Positions 33,294 to 44,247 of a stretch of DNA of 64,000 bases are shown piece by piece. Under the pieces are notes generated by a model, which made no database searches, was not told the origin of the DNA, and saw only the letters and a list, made by a program, of their open reading frames with translations. The position numbers and the translations under genes are program-made. This DNA is from Ctena decussata (taxonomy: Eukaryota; Mollusca; Bivalvia; Lucinida; Lucinidae): positions 65,756,123 through 65,820,122 of the forward strand of contig OZ022503.1 in assembly GCA_963989385.1 (NCBI GenBank), in the 5' to 3' direction. Each line of letters starts with the position of its first letter. Within the stretch, counting starts at the first letter, position 1.

Positions 33294-33515
33294 AGTTCCC
33301 ATAGTTAACTTTCCATTTTTGAGTAGTAATATCCTTTCGGCACCTGCATACGGAGGTTATGTTTCTCAGCTAGTCCGCTGTGTTAGAGCCTGTTTCAAAT
33401 ATGAAGACTGTGTTGTAAGAGAGAAGCTGCTCACCCATAAACTGTTGACACACGGTTATCATAAAGTAAAGCTTGTGTTGAAACAGTTAAAAAGTTTTAT
33501 GGGAGACACCATGAT
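33294..33515 (+). pseudogene. Penelope-like reverse transcriptase remnant A, 5' part
   Basis: Encodes NFPFLSSNILSAPAYGGYVSQLVR and what follows, the conserved block near the end of a reverse transcriptase type widespread in invertebrates and usually placed with Penelope-like elements. The LTR element at 33516-40309 splits it. Matching text (HDLVDPYNVAVSKLIS) continues at 40315. A small frameshift lies before the break at about 33490. Confidence 0.7.
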
Positions 33516-34074
33516 TGTGAGGATCAATTTTCCCTCAAAGAATTTTTAAGTCACTTTTTATCCTTCATAAGGGTCAAATAAGCAACACAGCCAAAACTCA
33601 GTTTCAAAAGATGTGTGTAGTTTATTTTTAATTGTGAAAATCAGAGAAAATTGGTGAAAGTATATATATATATATATGTATATAAATATTCCTGAATGTC
33701 AGGTTGAGAGTATATTTTCGGATTTTATTTCACAGTCTTGTAGATATATGTATATGTAGATGGAAACGTTTGTTAAACTTCCAAAAAGGCGGGGATGACA
33801 ATCAAATACAAGTTCTCACATACTCAGTCAAAACACTTCTTCAGCATCCTTTAAACATTTCTAAATCCAACATGCTTCTAAATACACACAAACATCATAA
33901 GCACAAACACATTTTAAGTCTTTTCATTTCAAAAGCAAAATCACCACTGAAGAAAATGCTTCATTTCACACAATAGGTTGAGCAATTATCAGATTTTAGT
34001 CACTAAATGCTCTAGGTGCTCAGTGAGCTAATATTAAGTGGTCAGGTAAACTACGGTGACACCTATGTGTCACA
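33516..34074 (-). repeat. 3' LTR of the Gmr1-like element
   Basis: 559 bp, TG...CA ends in either orientation. Differs from the other LTR by a few substitutions and by the length of a TA microsatellite (33661-33678), implying a recent insertion. Confidence 0.93.
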
Positions 34075-34134
34075 TACCCCCCATGCACATGTTGATAAAT
34101 ATATATTTATCACAGTATAACTAAAAAGAAAATT

Positions 34135-35403
34135 CTAGTCAGATTCAAATGAGCGTGACAAAATGTCTGCTGTTTTGTTGTTTTTGCCTCTGATGTGGCA
34201 GACCTTAAAGGTAAATTCTTGCAAAAATAGACTCCATCTAAGTAGTCTCTGATTCTGACCTCTTACTTTGTTTAACCACTGAAGGGGATAATGGTCAGAT
34301 TCTACAAGGAATTCCTTTCCTTCAAGATATTCCCTAAAATGAGATATTGCTCTTACTATGGCAAGACACTCCTTTTCAATTGTACTGTACTGTCTTTCTC
34401 TGGGCAACAGCTTTTTGCTCATATACATAATAGGTAGCTTCTTACCTTCAAACTCCTGTAGGAGCACTGCACCAATACCTTTATCACTACTTTCTGTTTG
34501 GACAATAAAACTCTTATCAAAATCTGGGTTTTGTAAGACAGGGTATGTTGTTATAGCCTTTTTTAGATCTTGAAAAGATTGCTGGTGCTCTTTCGTCCAA
34601 ATCACCTTGTTTGGAGCTTTTTTGTTTGTAAGATCGGTCAAGGGGGATGCTATTTCAGCAAATCTTGGTATGAATCTTCTATAAAAATTCATGAAACCAA
34701 TCAAAGACCTTACCTTCCTTTTAGTTGTAGGCACTGGCATTTCTTCTATTGCCTTTACCTTGTCCTGTGTAGGTTTAACTTCACCATTCCCTACAATATG
34801 AGCCAGAAATTCTAACTGCTGGAAGCCAAAATGACATTTTGATGGTTTAGCAGCTAAGTTTGCTTCTTGAAGTGCTGTAAGAGTACGTTTGATATGAGCT
34901 AGGTGGCCCATCCATGTGTCACTAAATATAAGTATGTCATCTATAAAGGAATCTGTGAAGTTCTCCTTTCCTTGTAGCACCTTTCTTATCATTCTAACAA
35001 AACTTGCTCCTGAAATTATCATTCCAAAGGGCATTACACAAAACTGATATTGGCCAAAAGGAGTTACAAAAGCACTTAATGGTTTTGCTTGATCAGCTAA
35101 CGGTATCTGCCAGTATCCTTTTGTTAGGTCAATTTTGCTTAGGAATTTTGCTTTACCAAGTCTGTTAATGATGTCATCTATCTTAGGCATTGGCTGAGGA
35201 TCAAACACTGTCTGACTGTTCAAACCTCTGTAGTCAACGCAAAACCTCAATGTCTGATCCTTTTTGGGGACACATACAATTGGTGCGGCCCAATGACTTT
35301 GCGTTTGTTCAATAATTCCTGCACTTATCATATTGTCAATTTCTTGCTTTACCATTTTCTCTGAGTGCAAATGGTAAGCAGTAAGGTTTCTTAAATACAG
35401 GCT
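34135..35403 (-). pseudogene. Reverse transcriptase-RNase H of the Gmr1-like element
   Basis: Copies element RNA into DNA. Ty3/gypsy-type RT blocks are clear: APIVCVPKKD, RFCVDYRGLN, SKIDLTKGYWQIPL, FCVMPFG, and the catalytic FIDDILIFS (aspartates near residues 183-184 of the 450-codon open frame). RNase H follows with STIEKECLAIV, ESDHYPLQWL and NKTADILSRS. At the first RNase H catalytic block, QTESSDKG replaces the usual TDAS, so the first aspartate appears changed to glutamate. The first ~33 codons of the open frame belong to the inserted repeat. True RT text (KPVFKKPYCLP) begins one frame away near 35400, with a frameshift near 35370. It lies downstream of integrase, not upstream. Confidence 0.9.
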
Positions 35404-36242
35404 TAATACAAATACAAATACAAATTCAAAAAGATTAAGGGTAGGACTGATTTTTCTGATCAATTCCGAAAAATAATAATACGTCACAAACGTATTGGCT
35501 ATAATTTAAATGTTATGCGACAGTCTGCATGCTTAGTGATTAACCCAATCACGGTTGATAGCTTTGCTGCACTCTTTAATTGCACACCGGGGGATCGGTC
35601 GTCAGACTCTATGATGGCCCCGACCTAAAGCTATATATTTTAGTTGGTTGGGACCGGAGCCTTTTTGTCTGTTGCTTGGTCCACCGGGGCTCAACTGGTG
35701 ACCTTCTTTTGCTTCAGATTTCCAGTGGGGTTGTTTGGCAGGACAGGGATCTCCACCTGTCAGACGGCCCGTTGTATCTGTTGAGTCCTCGTCTTTGCTT
35801 CTTCATGGTGTTGAAATTTGATTTATGTGTTTACCGTGATGATTCATTGACGAGTTAGAGGGTTATCATGCGAACCGAACAACCAACTAAATGTTTTGTA
35901 CCACTTCAGAAACTGAGGGTGAGGTTGGGCCTGTAAAATCGATTTAAGCCCCCCAGTAATTCATTACTGACCGTTCCAAGGCGGTAGTTCTGTTGTGGCT
36001 CTTTGTTGCCTGTTTTTGGTGTCAGAGTTTCTGTGATGTTTTACCTTATGTATGTTATTATTATTTTTGGTTCGGTTTGGGTTGCTGAGTGGCCACCTTT
36101 TGGGAACAAGCTGCTCACTCGGTTGGCCATATGTTCTCTGTATCTTGATTATTTGTAATCTTAGTTGTTTCCAACTATGGTTTGAGGGCTGGATTTGGAT
36201 TTTGATTGTTTAAGTTCCTGGTCTTTGCATACTTTTTACTTT
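35404..36242 (-). mobile_element. 0.84-kb insertion containing repeat R1 subfamily A
   Basis: Foreign sequence between the integrase tail (ending IVLKDSK) and the RT start. Its right third (35945-36242) is repeat R1. At the left edge is a run of AATACA units (35403-35425) that could be a retroposon tail if the element is read on the minus strand. The unique middle part has no coding text. The longest R1 copy in the window. Confidence 0.72.
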
Positions 36243-38640
36243 TACTATCCTTGAGAACTATTTCATGAACTGCTAAGTTAGTTTTACCAGGTACATTTGT
36301 GAGGACCTCATGATATTCCGCTAAAGTATTTCTAAGCTCAGTTACCTGTTCAGGTTTGAGTTGATCTGAGATAATAACGTCTTGTACGTATTCCGTTTGG
36401 ATGGTAAGAGGATTATACATTACCTTTACCTGGTCATCAAGGTTATCTTCTATGCTGCATATTAAATCTAGACACTGTATAGCCTCTTCTCTTTCAGAAT
36501 CACTTTGCTCCCTGTCGAAATATGCTTTTAGCATATTAATATGAAACACTTTTGTAGTTTTTCCATTCATTTGTACTTTATAGTCAACAGGACTTACCTG
36601 TTCCTGAATTATATAAGGTCCCTTCCATTGTGCTAAAAGTTTATTGTTTGATGTGGGAAGAAGAACAAGTACTTTCTGACCTACATCCAGCTCTCGACTT
36701 TTACTTCTTTGATCAAAATATTCTTTTTGCTTTCTTTTAGCATTAGTTCCTCTCAGGGAAGCCTTACTATGCATTTTTTCAAGTCTTTCTCTAACTTCTA
36801 TAATATAACTGAGCGCTGACTCATTTTCAGGCTCTTTGGGCTCTTCCCAGCCTTCTTTCATTAGCTGTAAAGGACCCCTTACCTGTCTACCATATAATAA
36901 CTCGAATGGTGAATATCCTGTGGTTTCATGAGGGGATTCCCTATATGCAAACAACACAAATGGGATATGTTTATCCCACTGAGTGGGTTCTTCCTGGGCA
37001 TAGCATTTTAACATTTTCTTAAGAGTTCCATTAAAATTTTCAACAAGGCCATTAGCTTGAAGATGATATGGACTAGTGTTGATTTTCTTAATCCTTAACA
37101 ACTTACAAAGTTGATTCATTAAGGAAGACATGAAATTTGCTCCTTGGTCTGTAAGTATCTCATTTGGAATACCTACCCTGCTAAATATTTGAATCATAGC
37201 ATCCGCTACAGTCTCACTATCAATTGATTTTAATGGAACTGCCTCTGGGTATTTTGTAGCATAGTCGCAAATAACTAGTATGAATTTATGACCCCTTTCT
37301 GATCTATTTAATGGACCTACAATATCCATTGCAATACGTTTAAAGGGTTCTTCCATTGGTTGTATTGGAATTAAAGGTGCTCTAGGAATTCTTCCCTTCG
37401 GAAAACATTTTTGGCAATTTTTACATGACCTACAGTAGTTTGCTACATCAGGGAATATACCAGGCCAATAAAAATGATTGAGAATTTTCTCTCTGGTTTT
37501 CTTGTTTCCCAGATGACCACCTAGTGGTATATCATGTGCTAACTCTATGGTTTTTTTCCTATGGTTGGAAGGAACAACAATTTGTTCAAAGATTTCATCA
37601 TTTGACTTTTGAAAGTGACGATAAAGAATGCCATTCCTGAAAAAGAAAAAGGTCTCTTCTCTATCTTCTTCATTTATATTTGCAAGTTCTCTTATTTTGT
37701 CTAGAGTGGAATCAGATTCTTGTTCACATTTAAAACTGTCACTATTTCCTAAGCTCTGACTGTCTAATGTGTATGTATTAATCTGATTATCAAATCTGTC
37801 TTTCATATAATCTGCTATTTCTTTTGCCACTTTCCTTTCTTCATTTTCTCGTATAGTTTTCATCTTTCTGGTTTCTACTCCACTTACCGTATTCTGGACA
37901 CTAGATTCTGAATTTTTTGTTTCACTTGTCTTACCTTTTGGAGTTGAAGTAGTCATTGAGGTGTCATCTGACCTGTCCATAACAAAATGCTCTGTACTTT
38001 CTCGAACAAATGTATTTTCCATACCTGTTTGTGATGTGTTGAGCGTCTTAATTAATGCTGTTTCTCCTATTATTACATCAGCAAATGGACATTCCATTGT
38101 TAAAGCAATAACATTGCCTGATATGTATGGAGATTCTATAGACACTTCTACCTCATAACATAAACATTCTGACCCGTTTGCTAGACTTACCCATTTTTCT
38201 TCTTGGTTGGCTAGATCTATCTGATCCGCAAAATTCCTTGAAATACACACTGTTGTGCAGCCAGTGTCTCTCAATATCCAGGCTTCTTTGCCATTTACAT
38301 AGCCTATCACAAGTTTAAGGCCATTATCTAATTCTTTCACCTTTTCTTTTTCTACTTCGACAGAGAGAGGAATTCTTACCTTACTTGTATCTCCACTTGT
38401 CTTCTTTGGAGACAGTAGTAGTGCATTTGTATGACTTACAGAGTTACTATCATTACCAGGTTTTGTAATTACAGACTTGAATTTACTATATTTTGCTTTC
38501 TTTTCAGGACAATTTGAAATCATATGCTCAGGACTTCCACATGAAAAACATTTTCTAGTGTTATCATTGGACTGTTTTTGGTATGTACCAGAAAACTGGT
38601 ATTTTGTTGAACCTTGAAACCCATTCCGCCATCTTTCTGA
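36243..38640 (-). CDS. Protease-integrase part of Gmr1-like pol, with gag zinc knuckle
   Basis: Long open frame, uninterrupted to 36243; beyond that the inserted repeat supplies a false C-terminus. In frame at its start is a CCHC knuckle, CFSCGSPEHMISNC (about 38505-38550). A retropepsin-like protease has DTG at residues 86-88 of the frame starting at 38523. Integrase follows: an HHCC zinc site (H330, H337, C367, C370), then a D400-D459-E495 triad with DD35E spacing. A GPY/F-type module is seen near GPYIIQEQV. After integrase the text runs straight into the RT lead (LKPEQVTELRNTLAEYHEVL), which proves the integrase-before-RT order is original. Protease and integrase look intact. Confidence 0.9.
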
Positions 38641-39413
38641 TATGCTTGCCCTACACTAGTCTGCTTATGAGCAAGTTGATAGGTGTCAGCCATGTCAACA
38701 AGTTCTTTGTATGTGCGAGGGTTTCTTTCTCTTAACCAAACCTGAAGATCATGTGAAGCAGTAAACATCAACTGTTCACGCATAAAAAGGTCATAAAGTT
38801 TGTCATAGTTCTCACTAATTTCTTCAGTATCTACCCAATGTTTCAAGTATCCTTCAACCCTGATGGCATATTCTTTGAATAACTCAGTTCTTTCTTGTTT
38901 GGCATACCTAAACTTTTCTCTATATGCAAGGGCATTCAAACCATATCTTGCCAGAATAGCTTGTTTAATTTGTGCATAATCATTACTAGCAGTAACAGAC
39001 ATTCTAGAATATGCCTCCAGAGCTTTACCAGAAAGTTGCGGGACTAGCCTTACAGCCCATTCTGATTTTTCCCATTTGTATGAAGTTGCCAACTTTTCAA
39101 ATGACCTCAAGAAAACTTCAATATCATCTCCATCAGTAAACTTAGGTAAAGTTACTTAAGGTTTAAATTTCGACTTTTCAGATAACTCACTCTCATTTAT
39201 GACTACTTCTCTTGCTTTTAGATCCAATTCTTTCATTCTTACATCTCTATCTGTCTTTGCTTTTTCTAATTCCTTCTCAGCTCTTCGCTCCTCTCTCTCA
39301 GCTGCCTTTTCTTCAACCTCTCTCACTTCTTCCAACAATTGCATACATTGCTCTACATCCCCGCCTTTTTCTATAACCTTAGCTACCCAATCTGGCACTG
39401 ATTTTTCCGCCAT
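38520..39413 (-). pseudogene. Gag of the Gmr1-like element, SCAN-like capsid region
   Basis: Structural protein that packages element RNA. The N-terminal part is charged and probably coiled-coil (REVEEKAAEREERRAEKELE). One in-frame TAA at 39156-39158 separates it from the capsid part, which resumes as VTLPKFTDGDDIEVFLRSFE. The region LFMREQLMFTAS through LRERNPRTYKELVDMADTYQ resembles the SCAN fold; vertebrate SCAN domains have been traced to Gmr1-like gag proteins. Near 38620-38640 the frame shifts, and the zinc knuckle is read in the pol frame. This may be either a mutation or a gag-pol frameshift site. Confidence 0.83.
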
Positions 39414-39753
39414 TTTGAATAGGTAAAACGTTTATGTTTTTGTATTATCCTATAAAATTAACTGATAATGTCTGAAATAAGTATATATTTAGTATATTGT
39501 AGTTATTCCACCATCACATGTCACAATCCATTAAATCAGCACAATCCATTTAACACTGTTCACACTTATTTTCACTAAATCCAGTATCAAAGCTGCCGTC
39601 TGCCTCCCTGATTCAATTTTTTTGCTGGAACAGCCCTCAGTAGATTTCCAAAAGATTATTAACTATTCAAAAGTCAATAATTTCTATCCTGGTAGTTGGT
39701 TGTATCACAGTTTAGATCGCATTATGGGATGAAAGTATACCGCTGCCACCATT

Positions 39754-40309
39754 TGTGAGGATCAATTTTCCCTCAAAGAATTTTTAAGTCACTTTTTATC
39801 CTTCATAAGGGTCAAATAAGCAACACAGCCAAAACTCAGTTTCAAAAGATGTGTGTAGTTTATTTTTAATTGTGAAAATCAGAGAAAATTGGTGAAAGTA
39901 TATATATATATGTATATAAATATTCCTGAATGTCAGGTTGAGAGTATATTTTCGGATTTTATTTCACAGTCTTGTAGATATATGTATATGTAGATGGAAA
40001 CGTTTGTTAAACTTCCAAAAAGGCGGGGATGACAATCAAATACAAGTTCTCACATACTCAGTCAAAACACTTCTTCAGCATCCTTCAAACATTTCTAAAT
40101 CCAACATGCTTCTAAATACACAGAAAACATCATAACCACAAACACATTTTAAGTCTTTTCATTTCAAAAGCAAAATCACCACTGAAGAAAATGCTTCATT
40201 TCACACAATAGGTTGAGCAATCATCAGATTTTAGTCACCAAATGCTCTAGGTGCTCAGTGAGCTAATATTAAGTGGTCAGGTAAACTACGGTGACACCTA
40301 TGTGTCACA
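39754..40309 (-). repeat. 5' LTR of the Gmr1-like element
   Basis: 556 bp, ~98-99% identical by eye to 33516-34074. Presumed promoter for the element's minus-strand transcript. Confidence 0.93.
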
Positions 40310-40314
40310 ATGAT

Positions 40315-40560
40315 CTTGTTGATCCCTACAATGTGGCTGTTTCTAAGCTAATTTCCTATTTGATGGTCTCAGCCGAAGCTTAGATAAGCTTTCATATACC
40401 GGACTTTCTTTCCACTGATACATAGATATGGCGAGTGTATTATGATAGGCAGGTGATGCTTACTACTCGCGAGCACCTGCTCATACCTCTATTTTGGGTC
40501 CATATCTGTGTATCTAAAATTTTCCGGAATTGTCAATGTTAAAATGACTTACGAGTTCGG
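40315..40560 (+). pseudogene. Penelope-like reverse transcriptase remnant A, 3' part
   Basis: Continues the RT C-terminus interrupted at 33515: text HDLVDPYNVAVSKLISYLM starts in the ATGAT duplication. Further downstream, WRVYYDRQVMLTTREHLL is visible in a shifted frame. Stops and frameshifts make it non-functional. Confidence 0.6.
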
Positions 40561-40617
40561 ACTTATGATTCGGGAACTTTGACCGCTTTCATCCATTCAG
40601 TATATTAGAGCCGCGAC

Positions 40618-40843
40618 ACGAGAAAACCAACAATGTGGCTGTGCGCCAAGCGCAGACTCAGATCAGCCTGGGCGTCCGCCCAGTCTGATCAGAATCTTGG
40701 CTGTCCACATAGCGGTAGCTTAGACCCTTAGCTACCCTTTAAGCGCTTAGGGAAGAGTCTGATCAGACTGGGTGGATGCCCAGGCTGATCTGAGTCTGCG
40801 CTGGGCGCACAACCATATTCTTAGTTTTCTCGCGCCGCGGCTC
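40618..40843. mobile_element. Foldback family P2, copy 6
   Basis: 226 bp with GAGCCGCGACACGAG at the left and CGCCGCGGCTC at the right. Flanks ATTA and ATTT are similar but not identical. Confidence 0.87.
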
Positions 40844-41226
40844 ATTTTACCTATTCTTATATCTGAAACCAACAAATGAAATAGGAAGCAAAGTGGGCAA
40901 CTAAAAGCGACCATATCGATTAAAATAAAAAAGAAGGGGTGCGGGCGTATACGAAGTTGCCTCTGAACGGTCATTAGGATAAATTAATTGGGGTTTTAAA
41001 CTAGCTTTATGTGCGGAAGCTGCATTCTTTCTAGTACATGTACGGCTACAAAAAAGCAGGTCTTCTTCGTGATACATCGCAGTAAAATATACAAAATCAG
41101 CAGTAAACAACAATGAAGTATAGTTGAGGTCTTGAAGCAATCCGAAGCTGTTGAGATAAAACAAGTTTGTACGACCATGGTCCCGACCAAACACATTAGA
41201 TGTCAGGCGCCAACCTAGTAACATTT

Positions 41227-41465
41227 GAGCCGCTACACGACAAAACCAACAAAGTGCCATGTGCGACCTGCGCAGACTCGGATCAGTCAGGGCAACCGCC
41301 CAGTCTGATCAGAGTCTTTGCATTGCGCTTAAATGATAGCTAAGTGTCTAAGCTAGTTCCCTGCAGGCAGCGACGACTCTAATCAGACTGGGTGGGTGCC
41401 CAGGCTAATCTGAGTTTGCGCTAGGCGCCTATGCCCCTTTGTTTTGTTTTCTCAATGCGCGTCTC
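41227..41465. mobile_element. Foldback family P2, copy 7
   Basis: 239 bp with GAGCCGCTACACGAC at the left and a mutated right end (CGCGTCTC). ATTT flanks both sides (41223-41226, 41466-41469). Confidence 0.87.
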
Positions 41466-41675
41466 ATTTACTTTTGTAGCAGATTTAAGCAAGTCGTTGT
41501 ATAACTGAGGAGGAATTGTGCTTGGGTTAAATTTCATGCATTCATGGATCGGTGGATAGATAATTTGCTATTTTACGTCCTTTGAAATAGTGTTTCATTC
41601 ATATCGAAACGATGGGAAGGTGATAATGAAAGGATGTGTTCAATGGAATCCTTTTACTTTTGAAAGATTTTCCGC

Positions 41676-41752
41676 CTCCACCGGGAATTAAACCTGGAAC
41701 CGCTTGATCAGCAGGCAGGGCTTAACCTACTGAGCTACTCCAACTCCTGTTT
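41676..41752 (-). repeat. tRNA-like sequence, probably a tRNA-derived relic
   Basis: On the minus strand, TAGCTCAGTAGGTTAAG resembles an A box and CCAGGTTTAATTCCCGG a T arm/B box. The acceptor strands do not pair and the anticodon arm is poor, so this is not a functional tRNA. Possibly a SINE head. Confidence 0.35.
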
Positions 41753-42102
41753 TGCAAGCAGTTTGCCGCATAACATAACTATTGCTTCATGCATTTTGTA
41801 TGGAACTATAATCTATTTGAATTATCCCGAAATGCCAGTTTTCGAACTTGTAAACGAAGCCTTTTTCCATTTTTATGATGAACCTATTGTATTTTTTATC
41901 CTTTCGCTTCTGATTCACTCAAAAACCGGTTTGTGGCTTACTTCCCTTAGACCCCCGGACCCTTCTCCGCATTTGCGAATGGATAAATCTCCCATTCCCT
42001 CTCCCGGGGACCGGGAGTTATCCTTGGGCATTTGGGCATGTGCCAAAACGCCTCCTGGTTACGCATAGCCTGAAGACAAGCACAAGCACCCTAATCGTGA
42101 GG

Positions 42103-42300
42103 GTCTTTTCTAAGTGATTGTTGTCTAAGAGCCTCTAAGAAGTCTATCGCTTGTTCTGTCGTTAATCCTACAGCGTCCAGTTTCCTAATTATCTTCTCAT
42201 CGTTTAGAGTTACAACCACAAAGGTAATTAATTCCTTTCCACTTGAAGAAAATTCGCTTGAATGCCAATTTTTCTTAGGTAAATTCTTAAGTAAACATAT
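42103..42300 (-). CDS. Short coding-like segment of unknown function
   Basis: About 60 codons with ordinary protein composition: SGKELITFVVVTLNDEKIIR, then GLTTEQAIDFLEALRQQSLR and a stop. Upstream the frame runs into P2 copy 8, so any true N-terminus is elsewhere (a terminal exon) or lost. An ATTTACCTAAG string just upstream is not a good splice acceptor. I do not recognise a family. Possibly the last exon of a host gene or a mobile-element fragment. Confidence 0.3.
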
Positions 42301-42301
42301 G

Positions 42302-42437
42302 TGACCCGCGACACGACCAGACCAACAAAGTGGCATATGCACCACGCGAAGACTCAGGTTAGCCTCGGCATCCACTCAGTCTGATCAGAGTCTTCGTAGT
42401 CGAAATGGAGAGTAACTAAGGTCCATAGCTACTCTTT
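42302..42437. mobile_element. Foldback family P2, copy 8, truncated
   Basis: Left half only: CCCGCGACACGACCAGACC, then CACTCAGTCTGATCAGAGTC, ending at ACTCTTTAAACAGGG where repeat R2 begins about 10 bp later. R2 insertion or deletion probably removed the right half. Confidence 0.75.
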
Positions 42438-42446
42438 AAACAGGGG

Positions 42447-42680
42447 ATGGTCGGGTGGTGCGATGTTGCTGTGTATAAATTCCAGTGCCGGGGCGTCCCT
42501 CTAATTTGGAATATAGTAGGGCAAGGGCCTACTGTGATTGCAATAAGTGTACGTGGGGTTGTCTGGACATTTTTCCTCCCGTCTATCATTTCTCTTCTTT
42601 CTCCCTCTGTCTGGGAGACGGCCCGATATAGACAGAAATACTGTCTCAAAGGGCCAACAACAATCAACAATTATCAATTA
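42447..42680 (-). repeat. Dispersed repeat R2, copy 2, inverted
   Basis: Reverse-complement match to 9107-9350, including GGGAGACGGCCCGATATAGA, TACTGTCTCAAA and GTAGGGCAAGGGCCTACTGT. Non-coding. Confidence 0.78.
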
Positions 42681-42689
42681 ATACTCTTC

Positions 42690-43841
42690 AAACATATTCC
42701 GAATTCCGAAATTCGTAGAACCAACAGGACGCTTGATAATTCTACTTTATTTCATATCGGCAAACCTTCAAATGAAATGATTGATGTACAGCATTTAACA
42801 AATAAGAGTCGAAATACAAAATGACTCTTCAGAACTTAAATTCAATCAAAAGGTCATGAAACTCTATAAACAAACAAAAAAATACCCAAAAATAAAGCGG
42901 GAGCTATTTCAATAGAACACTGTTACTCTTAAGGTAGTTGGATACTGAATAACTCTGTTTATTTTTGTCTATTAAAGAGATTTAGTGTTCATGACGAAAT
43001 GGTCAACTGTGGAGTATATACAGTTTCAAAGGAAAGATAGGTCTGTACATACAGTGGAAACCGAGATCAGACTGCTCCTTAGGAACAAGTCTGAGCAAGG
43101 GCTACACAGTTGCCATTCCATCTGTGCATTTTTGAAGCCCTTACTCCATGTGACTTCTACCAGTGACTGGTAGGACCAGAATAACAGGAAATCAATAGAA
43201 AAACAAGGACAGACTGTGTTTGTAGCAGGTGCAGAATATAGTTGTTTCTTTTGTGGATATGTTTTTAACTTAAACATTGTTATGCTAGGAAACGAAACGG
43301 CGATTTTTTGTTCTTTAATTTCTTTCTGTAACATACGATGTAAGTTTAACTGAACATGCATCAGCATGCCCAATCGATTATATATATTTTTTTTTATAAA
43401 TTTTTGCATAAATTTTAAAGTTCTTGCATTCTTTAGAAAAAATGTGAAAAAAACTTATCAAGTAAACTACATTTTTTACCAGTTTGTTTCAAATATCCCA
43501 TATTATAGATTATATGATTTTCAGAAATGAAAGTGCATTCATGTGCTAGCAATAAGAATTTAAATGGAAATGTGTAAAACAAGTATGTAGAAAAAAAAAT
43601 GTTTTTTTTTTTTTTTTGTTTTTTTTAAGGAAAGCAAAATGGTGATTATTTTCTCCTATCCAAATATTTTATAGCTCTTTGAGTTATGTAGCTGGTATAA
43701 TGGTTTGAATGCCACGCCAACATTTCTACTCAGTATCTTTCTACCTTAATATTAAAAAAATCTACTATACATACATCACATTTCCAAATTCGGAATTCCG
43801 AAATTTGTCAAACCTCTAAATGATATTGATGATTGGATTAT
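42690..43841. other. No gene; AT-rich with poly-A/T tracts
   Basis: T-runs near 43386-43396 and 43602-43626. The stretch CCGAATTCCGAAATTCG at about 42698 recurs as CGGAATTCCGAAATTTG at about 43792, a 1.1-kb-spaced near-duplicate of unknown meaning. Confidence 0.45.
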
Positions 43842-44116
43842 AGGTAAAAAAGGTAAAGGTTTCCCATAGCCTAATAGCCGCAGGGGCAGTGAGGGTTACA
43901 GACCCAATGTATCTTGGGCACAGCTGATGAAAGGCGGAACCCATCTCTCTCCTTTCGCTGCCTTATCCTTCCATGATTCGAAAAAGGTGCCCTTTTACTG
44001 CTGGGTTGACAGAGTTTTCAAATCGTCGGATGGCGACGGTGAGCTGCGTGCTCACGACCTTCCGGCAACTTTCTGCACCATAACCGAGTCAATCTAACCT
44101 CTCGGCCACGGCACCT
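43842..44116 (-). repeat. tRNA-derived SINE, minus strand
   Basis: Read on the minus strand it begins AGAGAGGTGCCGTGGCCGAG and GGTTAGATTGACTCGG, the D-arm/A-box style of a Leu/Ser-type tRNA. A damaged B box follows (AAGGTCGTGAGCACG). Body text ACCGTCGCCATCCGACGATT leads to a tail AAACCTTTACCTTTTTTACC. It is a retroposed, non-autonomous element. Confidence 0.72.
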
Positions 44117-44208
44117 CTCTGATTGATAATATCTAATGTAAATCCTAATTAACCTAATTAACATGACTTAGACTAAATAATGAAGAGATAGGAAATAAAA
44201 GGCTATGT

Positions 44209-44212
<4 letters not shown>

Positions 44213-44243
<31 letters not shown>
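44213..44243. repeat. (GA)n microsatellite
   Basis: Fifteen or so uninterrupted GA units. A second, impure GA stretch follows at 44260-44281. Confidence 0.95.

Positions 44244-44247
<4 letters not shown>

Larger units (their letters stand above)
33516..40309 (-). mobile_element. Complete Gmr1-like Ty3/gypsy LTR retrotransposon
   Basis: A 6.79-kb element on the minus strand bounded by two nearly identical LTRs (33516-34074 and 39754-40309). ATGAT is duplicated on both sides (33511-33515, 40310-40314). Coding order is gag, protease, integrase, reverse transcriptase, RNase H. That order is copia-like while the proteins are gypsy-like, the hallmark of the Gmr1 group. A G-rich tract (GGGGGG on the minus strand, 34078-34083) next to the 3' LTR fits a polypurine tract, and TGGTGGCAGCGG beside the 5' LTR (39741-39752) is a candidate primer-binding site. 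It is inactive: a stop in gag, frameshifts, and an 0.84-kb insertion in the RT. Confidence 0.93.
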
